Source: Promethearchaeia archaeon (lineage in GTDB: Archaea; Asgardarchaeota; Lokiarchaeia; Sigyniarchaeales; SOKP01). From it: DNA of 54,079 nucleotides. The notes under the pieces were generated by a model, which saw only the letters and a list, made by a program, of their open reading frames with translations, did not search any database and was not told the DNA's origin. Position 1 is the stretch's first letter. Each line of letters opens with the position of its first letter. Shown piece by piece: positions 26,924 through 34,794 of this stretch. The translations under genes and the position numbers were made by a program. The stretch is from the NCBI GenBank assembly GCA_029856155.1, contig JAHQWL010000025.1, positions 1 to 54,079 on the forward strand, read 5' to 3'.

Positions 26924-29554
26924 ATGTCAAAAGACAAGTTAAACCTAATAAAATTGGCAAAATTTGTAAACCAAGAGATTTTTGTAGAAGAATTATTACA
27001 CGCTAGTACAGAAAATCTATTAAAAAAGTTTAATAAAAAGAAGAATCTGCTAAAAATAAAGATCTTAATTACCAAAATATTTTATTCTGTTTTTTTTGGA
27101 ATTCTCCCTGCAATCCCACTTATGACATATTTTCAGATGATTGAGGGAGTTATCACTCAAGGATATCCTATTGAAATAGTTGTATTTAGTGGTAGTTTAT
27201 TATTTTTATTTTTTTTTATCTTACAATTTTTTAATGTTTTTTTGATGGGTATGATTGAAGTAGGAGTAATTATGTCAAATAGCCTATTCTATTGGCTAAA
27301 AACCTTACCCATTTCTACCAAAGAATTACAAAAATTAAAAATTATTAGTGTTTTTCGAACTTTCGATCTTCCATTAATAGTGATAACACTTGGTTTTCCT
27401 CTAGCAATGTTTATTGGAACCTTGAATGTTATGATTTTCTTGATCTGTTTAGGGATTTCAATCCTCCAAAATATGACTACCTTTATTATATTGATAATTT
27501 TTGGAAAAAGATTAAATAGAATCATAGATATAAACGACCCAAATTCAAGAAAAGCGACAATATTACGATTAATAAATATATTCGGCTTTGTTATAATTTT
27601 TTTTGGAAGCATGATTTTTGTGCAGTGGGCAATAACGTCTATAGATTCTTTTTTTAGATCTCCATTGGTTCAGCAAAGTACTGCACTTTTAAATTTGATT
27701 CTCGCAACTATTCCATTTCAATCACCAAGTTATTTAATCGCTTTTCTTACCATCCCGAGTCAATATAATCTTCATTTTTGGATTGGGATATTTTGTGGTT
27801 TGGGGCTATTTATATTATTTACCTATTGGATTTTTACCAAAACAATATCAGGGTTAAAGAAAATAAAGCTTTCCGATGATGATAGTCTAAAGAAACATAA
27901 AAATTCGCATTTAATACAAGAAAAACTTCAAATTAACATTAAAATAAGAAAACCCATCTATTCACATTTTATTAAGGATCTTTCAATAACCTTTAGAAAT
28001 CTCAAAATTTTCTTATCAGCTATAACACCGATTATCATTTCATTTGTATTTACTTTTACATTTAATTTCACAGTGTTACAAGGGCAAACTCCCTTAAATA
28101 CAGATTTTATTTATACTTGGTCAGTAATTTTGGCTTTTCAACCTATTATTTGTGGTATGTTATTATATAACTTAATGAATTTAGAGGAAAGTGGAGATCC
28201 TATCTTTTCATCACTACCAATAATACCTAAAAATCAAGCTAAATCAAAACTTTTGTATTTCATAATAATTCAAACAATTTCTGTCGTATCTCCTTATCTT
28301 GTTTATATGTTTGAACCCAATTTTATAAACTTTCTTCTCTCTATTTTAATTTCGTTACCATTTGCATGGTTTATTCTTATTTCAATGTTTGAAATGCGGA
28401 TATACTTTTTTGGAAGAGCAAAATATCGATTTGTTCTTGAACCAGTTAACCCTGACAATAAAATGAGTAAATGGGTTAGTATTTACATTTTAGAGTACAT
28501 TCTATCCGTTGTAATCATTTCAATGGGACCGATCTTGAGTTATTGGGGACTCCTACATTTCATTTCAATTTATACTTTAATTATATTATGCTGCTATTTC
28601 ATTCTGTTAATTTCTTTTAAAATTCTCTTTTCTCCTTCTCGAAAACCTAAAAAGAAAAAGATACTGAAATTTTCTTTTGATAGAGAGGTATACCAAATAA
28701 TTCCAGACAACACTCACAGAATCATCTTTTCTCCTACTCGAAGACCTAAAAAGGAAAAATCACCTAAATTATCTTTAGATAAAGAGGAATACCAAATTAT
28801 ATCTAAGAACACTTTTTTTATTAAGAATCCATGGAGTTCAATTATTCTATTATTAACATTTAATTTTTTTTTAGTTTCTCTAGGAAATCTTTACTTAAAT
28901 AATCTAAGTAGTTTTCTATCCTATGAATATATTCATGGACAAATAAATCAATTTCAAATTATCTTGTGGTATCTCGTATTTCCTACTTTATTTTTATACT
29001 TTATAAAAATAAATTTTATTCCTAATTTCAAAGGAACTACTGATGATACATCAGATATACGAAATAGTAAATTAGACATCTGTATGTTAGAGATCTTTGG
29101 AATTATTTTCATTTTTGTATTTCACTTTTCATACTCTTCTGCCTTTCCATCAGTCATCTCTTTTTATGGGCACATCCCCCCTGATGTTTATAGAATCTTA
29201 GTAAGCTTTGTTTTTGCCATATGGAATGAAATTCTATTTCGTGGAATTATATTTCCAGTCCTCCTTACAAAATATAGTAGATTTATTTCTCTGATCTTAA
29301 ATGCTTGTATTTTCTATATATATTACTTAATCTATTTTATGACTTTATCTGTAATTCTTAATGATGTCAGTAGAATTTTAATAGCCTTTTTCTATATTTG
29401 TATAGTAAATTTTTTCTTAACTTATTTATTCTCTAAACAAAATAGTATTTACCTCGCTGTTTTTACTCATTTCATAAGTTCTCTATTTGGAGCACTTCCA
29501 TTGTATTATTTTGGATATTCCTACTTTTTTTTCATTCTAATAGTTCATATATAA
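26924..29554 (+). CDS. ABC-2-type permease fused to a CPBP (CAAX-like) intramembrane protease domain
   Basis: 876 aa. Residues about 60-580 form two sets of six membrane segments separated by a charged loop (320-345), resembling ABC-2 exporter permeases. After a basic linker (565-630) come three or four more segments and a CPBP-like domain (about 720-876): 'IWNEILFRGIIFPVLL' at the EExxxR motif (here Asn768-Glu769-x3-Arg773) and a later His in 'VFTHFISSLFG'. The first Glu of the classic EE pair is Asn, so protease activity is uncertain. The linker carries a 33-residue tandem duplication. No ATP-binding subunit lies beside it. Confidence 0.6.
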   Translation: MSKDKLNLIKLAKFVNQEIFVEELLHASTENLLKKFNKKKNLLKIKILITKIFYSVFFGILPAIPLMTYFQMIEGVITQGYPIEIVVFSGSLLFLFFFILQFFNVFLMGMIEVGVIMSNSLFYWLKTLPISTKELQKLKIISVFRTFDLPLIVITLGFPLAMFIGTLNVMIFLICLGISILQNMTTFIILIIFGKRLNRIIDINDPNSRKATILRLINIFGFVIIFFGSMIFVQWAITSIDSFFRSPLVQQSTALLNLILATIPFQSPSYLIAFLTIPSQYNLHFWIGIFCGLGLFILFTYWIFTKTISGLKKIKLSDDDSLKKHKNSHLIQEKLQINIKIRKPIYSHFIKDLSITFRNLKIFLSAITPIIISFVFTFTFNFTVLQGQTPLNTDFIYTWSVILAFQPIICGMLLYNLMNLEESGDPIFSSLPIIPKNQAKSKLLYFIIIQTISVVSPYLVYMFEPNFINFLLSILISLPFAWFILISMFEMRIYFFGRAKYRFVLEPVNPDNKMSKWVSIYILEYILSVVIISMGPILSYWGLLHFISIYTLIILCCYFILLISFKILFSPSRKPKKKKILKFSFDREVYQIIPDNTHRIIFSPTRRPKKEKSPKLSLDKEEYQIISKNTFFIKNPWSSIILLLTFNFFLVSLGNLYLNNLSSFLSYEYIHGQINQFQIILWYLVFPTLFLYFIKINFIPNFKGTTDDTSDIRNSKLDICMLEIFGIIFIFVFHFSYSSAFPSVISFYGHIPPDVYRILVSFVFAIWNEILFRGIIFPVLLTKYSRFISLILNACIFYIYYLIYFMTLSVILNDVSRILIAFFYICIVNFFLTYLFSKQNSIYLAVFTHFISSLFGALPLYYFGYSYFFFILIVHI
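28621..28818 (+). repeat. 99-bp tandem duplication inside the permease/CPBP linker
   Basis: Two direct copies with a 99-base period (about 28621-28719 and 28720-28818) encode 'FSPSRKPKKKK..KFSFDREVYQII' and 'FSPTRRPKKEK..KLSLDKEEYQII'. The reading frame is kept and the copies have diverged moderately, so this is an old in-frame duplication of a basic linker unit. Confidence 0.75.
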
Positions 29555-29780
29555 TTATAATATCCTGCTGTGTTGTGTAACAACACCAACCACTGAAATA
29601 ATCATGTACGGTCCTTAAGAACTAATTAACATAAAATTCTGATAAGTTAGGTATTGAAAAAAAATAAGAAGTTATTTCTGCATTTCTGAAAAAATAAGGA
29701 GATGATAAAAGAAAAAATTTAAAATTAATTGTTGCCATATTACCCTTAAATTCAATCCAATTTTGAATTCATACTAAGAA

Positions 29781-30077
29781 ATGCCTTATTGTCCTAATTG
29801 TGGTGCAAAATTAGAGAGAATTGAATACTTCTGTCCTTATTGTGGGAAATTATTTGAGAAAAGAAATAAGGTAAATGAAAATTCTACAGAATCTAAAATT
29901 GAGGTCTTACAGCATGAAGTCAGTTATCTAAAAAATCAATTACATACGCAAAAACCACAAGATAAACCACTATTTATACCCCAAAAAAAGCAGGAATCCG
30001 ACTGCTGGAAATGCTGTTGTATAATTATCCTTCTATTGATGATATTTGGACTCGTCCCATTTACCATTTATTTATGA
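29781..30077 (+). CDS. Zinc-ribbon, coiled-coil, tail-anchored membrane protein
   Basis: 98 aa. N-terminal zinc ribbon CPNCG...CPYCG (Cys4, Cys7, Cys18, Cys21), a short coiled coil ('SKIEVLQHEVSYLKNQL'), a proline-rich linker, a Cys cluster 'CWKCCC', and one C-terminal hydrophobic segment (about 76-97). The layout predicts a tail-anchored protein with the zinc ribbon in the cytosol. The Cys cluster next to the membrane is a possible lipidation or metal site. Role unknown. Confidence 0.65.
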   Translation: MPYCPNCGAKLERIEYFCPYCGKLFEKRNKVNENSTESKIEVLQHEVSYLKNQLHTQKPQDKPLFIPQKKQESDCWKCCCIIILLLMIFGLVPFTIYL

Positions 30078-30135
30078 GTAGCTATTAGAAAGATGAATTT
30101 GTTGTGGATTTAAAATGATAGAATACCCGCTATTA

Positions 30136-30642
30136 TTAATCCTCTAATAACTGTTTTTTGCGAAGGTATTCTTCCTCAGAAATTTCACCATTGATCATTT
30201 TCATTTTCAGTACTTTAAGGGGATCATCAGTGCTAACAGACTTAGCTACTTCGGAAGTTGGTTTTTCTTTTATTTTCTTTTTAGCTTCGTTCAAACTCTT
30301 GATTATTAAAGAAGCCATTGTTGGATTAACCGTCTTTTTAATCATTTTCATCATTAACTTCTTCATTGGTACTCTTTTTAGCAAAAATTCGAATTTATAA
30401 TCATACATCACTTCTACAATATCACCAGAAAGTTCAAAAGCTACAGTAAAACTAAATTGAGCTCCCGAAATAGGTAATAACTGAAAACTCGACCATAATT
30501 TCTCACGAGGCCCAATCTCGATGATTTCCATTTTAGTACCTTGCGACCACATAGTTTGTTTTATTAGAGTATCAGCAAATACATTAAACAAATAGTAAAC
30601 ATCATCGGGCTTTTCTTTTATTGTTTCAATTACTTGAGACAT
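30136..30642 (-). CDS. SRPBCC-like domain with C-terminal SHOCT
   Basis: 168 aa. Residues 1-125 alternate strands and a long terminal helix in the pattern of START/SRPBCC lipid- or ligand-binding folds ('VYYLFNVFADTLIKQTMWSQGTKMEIIEIGPREKLW', 'FSFTVAFELSGDIVEVMYDYKFEFLL'). The C-terminal 30 residues form a SHOCT helix pair ('LKVLKMKMINGEISEEEYLRKKQLLE'), an oligomerisation motif. The start has GGAGGT a few bases upstream on the minus strand. It neighbours the ubiquitin-like gene, divergently. Confidence 0.6.
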   Translation of the reverse strand: MSQVIETIKEKPDDVYYLFNVFADTLIKQTMWSQGTKMEIIEIGPREKLWSSFQLLPISGAQFSFTVAFELSGDIVEVMYDYKFEFLLKRVPMKKLMMKMIKKTVNPTMASLIIKSLNEAKKKIKEKPTSEVAKSVSTDDPLKVLKMKMINGEISEEEYLRKKQLLED

Positions 30643-30848
30643 TTAATAACCTCCATTACTCTCATCATAAGTCATCTTTAATTCGAATAAATGGTGAATT
30701 TCGGATAATAGAGAGCTAATATTAATATTATGTATAATTTATAATTTAAACGTTTCTGTAGTAAAGAGACTTCAAATTTAGTTCTCTCTTTAAAACTTCA
30801 AAATCATTCCAATGGGTTTTATAATATCGTTCTACTGTCATTATATTA

Positions 30849-30858
30849 AATTTAAATA
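30849..30858 (+). promoter_or_regulatory. Putative TATA box for the ubiquitin-like gene
   Basis: ATTTAAATAG about 45-50 bases before ATG 30900. No Shine-Dalgarno sequence precedes the ATG. Confidence 0.3.
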
Positions 30859-30899
30859 GAAATACAAATATAAAAATTAAAAAAATAAATGTGATATGA

Positions 30900-31232
30900 A
30901 TGAGTTTTGATGAATTTGATGAAGATTTAGGTGGAAATGAACCTGTAAAATCTAAAACTCCTGCAAGTAAAACCCCTTCTGCAGGAAAAAAATTAACACT
31001 ATATTTTATGTCGACCATAGGCCCTGGTGAAAAGAAAGAAAAATTAACTGTGAATGACAGTAATCACGTAAATGATATTAAGCATACATTAGGAAATTTA
31101 TACGGACTTGATCCTAACGATTTTCATTTATCCTCTGGTGGAGTTACTATGGATGAGAATAGTTCATTAAGAGACTATGATGTTAATAATGGTGATGATA
31201 TTCTTTTAATCCCCGCAAGTACTGCAGGGTAG
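30900..31232 (+). CDS. Ubiquitin-like beta-grasp protein with a low-complexity N-tail
   Basis: 110 aa. Residues 1-30 are acidic then Lys/Thr/Pro-rich ('SKTPASKTPSAG'). Residues 31-106 have ubiquitin-like order: strand 'KLTLYFMSTIG', strand 'KEKLTVNDS', central helix 'VNDIKHTLGNLYGL', 'DFHLSSGGVTMDENSSLRDYDVNNGDDILLIP' (compare ubiquitin 'LIFAGKQLEDGRTLSDYNI...LHLV'). The C-terminus is ASTAG, so there is no terminal Gly-Gly; conjugation as in ubiquitin is doubtful. The stop is TAG, then a T-rich terminator. Ubiquitin-like systems are known in Asgard archaea, but no E1, E2 or JAMM gene is in the window. Two zinc-ribbon proteins follow. Confidence 0.7.
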   Translation: MSFDEFDEDLGGNEPVKSKTPASKTPSAGKKLTLYFMSTIGPGEKKEKLTVNDSNHVNDIKHTLGNLYGLDPNDFHLSSGGVTMDENSSLRDYDVNNGDDILLIPASTAG

Positions 31233-31253
31233 AATTTTATTCTCAATTTTTCA

Positions 31254-31265
31254 TTTTTTTTTTTT
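31254..31265 (+). terminator. Poly-T terminator after the ubiquitin-like gene
   Basis: A T12 run about 20 bases downstream of the TAG stop at 31232. Confidence 0.45.
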
Positions 31266-31408
31266 ATGTAATAATAAGATATCAACAATAATTATTCAAT
31301 TAATTAATTAAAATTTAATAGAACCTCTATAATCTTTTTTTAATTGAGAGTATTTTTTTTAAAATCAAAAAAAAAAGATTTTGAATTTTAAGTTTTAACA
31401 CTGTTTTT

Positions 31409-31702
31409 CTAAATCCTAGTATTCACTTTTGAAAACCCTAATATCTTCCCACAAAAAGGACAGTGGAACATTTTCTCACCATCATGTACTTCGCCTATAA
31501 AGCCTTTAACGCGCTTACGACCCTTCTTATCTAATTCCATTAAAAAAAAATCATGTAAATGAAGTTCCTTTTCGCAATATGGACATTTAGGGCTTATTCG
31601 AGGATGTAAAGTAAAATCAAATCCACAGTTGGGACAGATTTGATCATCTATATCTACTCCTCTTCCACATTCTTCACAACCTTTGTAAAAATAAAAAGCC
31701 AT
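31409..31702 (-). CDS. Double zinc-ribbon protein, copy A
   Basis: 97 aa with four CxxC knuckles: CEECG and CPNCG form one ribbon; CPYCEKELHLHDF and CPFCGKILGF form the second, with the two His after the third knuckle as extra ligands. It is paralogous along its whole length to the gene at 32841 ('CPYCEKELHLHDF' and 'CGKILGFS' are identical). Stop is TAG. Possibly an adaptor or nucleic-acid-binding protein; function unknown. Confidence 0.7.
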   Translation of the reverse strand: MAFYFYKGCEECGRGVDIDDQICPNCGFDFTLHPRISPKCPYCEKELHLHDFFLMELDKKGRKRVKGFIGEVHDGEKMFHCPFCGKILGFSKVNTRI

Positions 31703-32004
31703 AATATTCTCAATTTGTTTTATTAATTATTGAATTTCAAATTATTACAACTAAGTATAATGTAACTTCAATTCATATAGATTTTATAAAAATTTTAACT
31801 TAATTTATTATCACACTCCTCTTGGAATAAGTAATAGTGCAATGCCAAGCAAGGATTGAGTGCTTAAAAAATCATACATAAATATTTTTATACAAATATC
31901 TTTTTAATATTATATGCAAATCCTTAATTATCAATTTTATTCAATATAATGCTTTTATTTATAAGGATTATAAGATAAAAAGAGGATAAACTAAACGAAA
32001 AGAA
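31703..32004. promoter_or_regulatory. Intergenic region with a promoter segment duplicated at 33146-33230
   Basis: The first part (about 31720-31800) upstream of zinc-ribbon copy A resembles the region upstream of copy B: TTATTGAATTTCAAA, then TACAA, GTAA.TTCAAT and ATAG.TTTTA in the same order. A small AAGCA/TGCTT hairpin is possible near 31847-31866. No gene seen. Confidence 0.4.
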
Positions 32005-32682
32005 ATGAAAAAGTACAAACCTATTTTAGTATTGGTTATTGGGTGTCTAATCCCTTTATTATTTACTGCGACAATTCCCTATGCTTTACCTACAAGATTA
32101 CACCTTAATTCACGTAAATCAACAGAACATAGTTGGAGTTTTGAAATTAAATTATATCTAATAAGTTTAGAAGAAGGCTCTCAGTATACAATTGATGTAG
32201 ATATTGACGCATTTTGGGGTATGGATATATCATTAAGAATAGCAGAAACACCTTATATGATAAATGGATTTTCAGTTGATAGTGGATCAAATACAGGAGA
32301 AGTAATGCATTTCACCGCATCTAAAACTGGAGTTTATTATATTCAAATGAAAGTTATGTCTGGTTCAGGGTTTTATGATATAATTGTAGAATCAGGATCA
32401 ACTACCCCCGCTACAGGAGCAACTCTTGAATTTTTTGATATTTCGTATTTATTAGTTCTAATATTACCTAGTATATTTATCATCATCGTAGGATTAATAC
32501 TCCTAAGAAGACGTGCTTCTATGCCAGAAAAAAAACCTATTATTAGTATCTATAAGAAATGGGATAAACCAAAGCAAGAAGTTATAGTTGAAAAAGAAGA
32601 ATTAATGATCTGTGAATACTGTGGAAGTGAAATCAAAAAATCCCTTAAAAAATGTCCACATTGTAATACGACGCTAAATTAA
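32005..32682 (+). CDS. Exported beta-sandwich domain protein with one TM and a cytosolic zinc ribbon
   Basis: 225 aa. An N-terminal signal/anchor (residues 5-27) is followed by an external all-beta domain (about 35-135) resembling PPC-type pre-peptidase domains ('GSQYTIDVDIDAFWGMDISLRI', 'GVYYIQMKVMSGSGFYDIIVESG'). A membrane segment (about 148-168) and a basic stop-transfer 'LRRRASMPEKK' come next. The C-terminal tail ends in a zinc ribbon CEYCG...CPHCN, which would face the cytosol. It could relay an external state inward, but no signalling motif is present. A purine-rich AGAGGA lies 20 bases before the start. Confidence 0.6.
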   Translation: MKKYKPILVLVIGCLIPLLFTATIPYALPTRLHLNSRKSTEHSWSFEIKLYLISLEEGSQYTIDVDIDAFWGMDISLRIAETPYMINGFSVDSGSNTGEVMHFTASKTGVYYIQMKVMSGSGFYDIIVESGSTTPATGATLEFFDISYLLVLILPSIFIIIVGLILLRRRASMPEKKPIISIYKKWDKPKQEVIVEKEELMICEYCGSEIKKSLKKCPHCNTTLN

Positions 32683-32840
32683 AATAATTTTACTTTATCT
32701 TTTATTATCATTTGTTCGATAAATCAAGTTTAGAATAGGGAAAAAAGGATTTTCATTAATTAATGCCCCAAGTTATACTTACAAGATTTTGTATGAATAT
32801 AGAAAAAAAAATAGAAAATTTAAATTTTAGGTCTTATTTG

Positions 32841-33131
32841 CTATGTTCCCCTAGCTGCATCTGAGAACCCTAATATTTTTCCGCATAAAGGACAATACCA
32901 CATCTTCCTATAAAAACCCATCTTCTCACCTATAAATCCTACAACGCGCATATGACCCTTTTTGTCTAACCTTGTGGTGTAAAAATCATGCAAATGAAGT
33001 TCCTTTTCGCAATATGGACATTTTGGTATTACCTGAGGATGTGAAGAAAAATCATATCCACATTTAGAACAAACTTGGTCCTCAATAGGTACTGATCTTC
33101 CACATTCCCAACAATCTTTTGTAAAAGACAT
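32841..33131 (-). CDS. Double zinc-ribbon protein, copy B
   Basis: 96 aa paralogue of the 31409 gene: CWECG, CSKCG, CPYCEKELHLHDF and CPLCGKILGFS. The insert between the third and fourth knuckle differs (an 'MGFYRKMW' stretch replaces 'VHDGEKMF'). Stop is TAG as in copy A, and the upstream region is also similar, so the duplicated unit included the promoter. Function unknown. Confidence 0.7.
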   Translation of the reverse strand: MSFTKDCWECGRSVPIEDQVCSKCGYDFSSHPQVIPKCPYCEKELHLHDFYTTRLDKKGHMRVVGFIGEKMGFYRKMWYCPLCGKILGFSDAARGT

Positions 33132-33332
33132 TTTTTCTCGTTTTAGTTAATCATTTATTGAATTTCAAAATACTACAAGTAATTATGAAGTAATTTCAAT
33201 TTAAATAGGTTTTACAGAAATTATAAAATTTCTAATTTTATTCATTACAATGATCTTTTTTTTGTTCATCTGCAAGAACTGTAAGGAATGTTTTTGAAAA
33301 TTATTTAATAATTACTGTATGTTAGTTATTAA

Positions 33333-33743
33333 TTGATGCTAGATATTATTCTTATTCAACATGTTGATACTGGATTAAATCTTCTCGAGTATCACCAAGA
33401 TCATACACAGTTTAATGTAGAACATTCAGCCATCTTTAGTGGCTTTTTAAACGCGATTCAATCTATTATGTCTAAGGAACTTGATATTGGGACTGTTATC
33501 TTAATCTCAACTAAAGGTAAAAGGGGACATAATTGTATAATTATTCCAAGACCTCCTATTAGCGTTACAATTCTCTGTGATCAAGAAGATCCCATTGATC
33601 TCTGGAGAGAATTTGGAGAAGAAGTTGCAGAAAGTTTCTTGGAGACGTATGGCAAAGATTTTAATCAACATAAAGTTGATCAGTTTAAAAAATTCGCAGA
33701 GGTTATAAAGGAAATGTGCATGGGAAGTAAATACTGTGAATAA
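33333..33743 (+). CDS. Longin/roadblock-like small protein
   Basis: 136 aa (Met2 at 33336 is an alternative start). It reads as strand 'DIILIQHVDTGLNLLEYHQ', helix 'IFSGFLNAIQSIMSKEL', strands 'TVILISTKG' and 'NCIIIPRPPISVTILCDQED', and C-terminal helices 'EEVAESFLETYGKDF' and 'QFKKFAEVIKEM'. This is the general layout of Asgard longin-like proteins. Likely cytosolic, possibly interacting with small GTPases, none of which is adjacent. Confidence 0.5.
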   Translation: MMLDIILIQHVDTGLNLLEYHQDHTQFNVEHSAIFSGFLNAIQSIMSKELDIGTVILISTKGKRGHNCIIIPRPPISVTILCDQEDPIDLWREFGEEVAESFLETYGKDFNQHKVDQFKKFAEVIKEMCMGSKYCE

Positions 33744-33803
33744 TTAGTATGCTATTTTTCTAATATTTAGTAGCGGAATTAAAGGTAAATAGAATAACTT
33801 TTT

Positions 33804-34100
33804 TCAATACAAAGATTGTTGAACAAGTACTTTCCACTCTAATAACCAATTTTGGAGTCTCTCGATATTTTGGAAAGGATAATTTGTCTGAATCTAAATA
33901 TATCTATCAGCTATGTCTTTATTGGCTAGCAACTCGTCAATTTGTTCTAAAACTAAAATTGCATCGTTTTTTGACACCTATAGTTTTATTCTCTCCAAAG
34001 TTATATTAAAAAAATCGTTATCACAACCGCATCCTGGATAACAATCAATTGTGGATAACATCAAATCCTATAATGGCAATTTTATCAGATCTTTTGTCAT
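33804..34100 (-). pseudogene. 99-codon frame with three in-frame TAG codons (decayed or amber-recoded small gene)
   Basis: On the minus strand one frame runs from ATG 34100 to TGA 33804-33806 with no TAA or internal TGA but three TAGs, at codons 11, 41 and 69. The peptide between them looks coded: 'MTKDLIKLPL', 'DLMLSTIDCYPGCGCDNDFF', 'SKNDAILVLEQIDELLANK' and 'QTNYPFQNIERLQNWLLEWK'. It includes a Cys-rich CYPGCGC patch and amphipathic helices. No family recognised. TAG ends six other genes here (4856, 31232, 31409, 32841, 34795, 37659), so a genome-wide TAG reassignment is unlikely and decay is the simplest reading. This fills most of the 33744-34197 gap; the rest shows nothing. Confidence 0.4.
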
Positions 34101-34197
34101 TATTTAGAGAAATCTAGCTTCATTAAATTTTTTTTATAAAAAACAATTAAAATTTCCGTAATTAAAAAAAAAATAAATAATAAAAAATTTAATAGGA

Positions 34198-34632
34198 TTA
34201 TTCTCTTTTTCTCATCTTAACAAGGATAATGAGAAAGAATATAAAAGCGAGTAGTGAGGGGATTACGCTCCCATAAAACCCTGCCTCAGGCCACCATTCG
34301 TGACCAGAAAATTCATCATATGCAATACCAAGTCCGGCAAGTCCCAATATAAATACTACTAAGGGGAGAATAACTCCAAGTATCATGATTTTTCTATTCA
34401 AACGTTCTGGAACGGCAATCGTAATAAGAGCAAGTAAAGCACATAGGATCATGAATACCGCAGCAACAATAATTAACGAGCCTTGATCTCCCACACCAGC
34501 GACAACGTAAACATAAATTCCATAACCCCAATAAGCGCCAAAAATAGGACTTACAAGCATAAGTATCGCACTAGTTAGGCTAGCAGCAAAAGCCAAAAAA
34601 GCACTAATTCTAATTCCTAAATCTTCAACCAT
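34198..34632 (-). CDS. Four-TM membrane protein
   Basis: 144 aa with four membrane segments (about 8-30, 50-75, 82-103, 118-138), a glycine-rich external loop ('FGAYWGYGIYVYVVAGVGDQG') and an aromatic second loop ('YDEFSGHEWWPEAGFYGS'). It ends in a basic KMRKRE tail. Overall it resembles generic small tetraspan proteins; no specific family recognised. Confidence 0.55.
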   Translation of the reverse strand: MVEDLGIRISAFLAFAASLTSAILMLVSPIFGAYWGYGIYVYVVAGVGDQGSLIIVAAVFMILCALLALITIAVPERLNRKIMILGVILPLVVFILGLAGLGIAYDEFSGHEWWPEAGFYGSVIPSLLAFIFFLIILVKMRKRE

Positions 34633-34794
34633 ATTGATTTCACCAAATTATAAGATATTTTTACGATAATTAAGATGATATTCTTTAAAAAGGTTTTTTT
34701 AGAGAATTAGTAGGTCGAAATATCTTTTTAAAATTCTTATTGAGTATAATCTTTACATACTATTTTAATTCTTTTTCTTCTTAAGAGATTAATT

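Noticed and set aside
29554..29780. Possible RNA gene around the GTGTTG/CAACAC hairpin near 29572
   Set aside because: Only a six-base stem, no box C/D or tRNA features; may just end the upstream transcript.
30746..31018. 90-codon minus-strand frame overlapping the ubiquitin-like gene
   Set aside because: Its first half is antisense to a recognisable beta-grasp gene; low-complexity and without a ribosome site.
33750..34008. Plus-strand frame of about 80 codons opposite the TAG-containing frame
   Set aside because: No start codon near its beginning and a composition typical of antisense; the minus-strand reading is more protein-like.
33804..34100. Genome-wide TAG reassignment
   Set aside because: At least six recognisable genes in the window end at TAG in sensible places, so TAG works as a stop; only a local explanation is kept.
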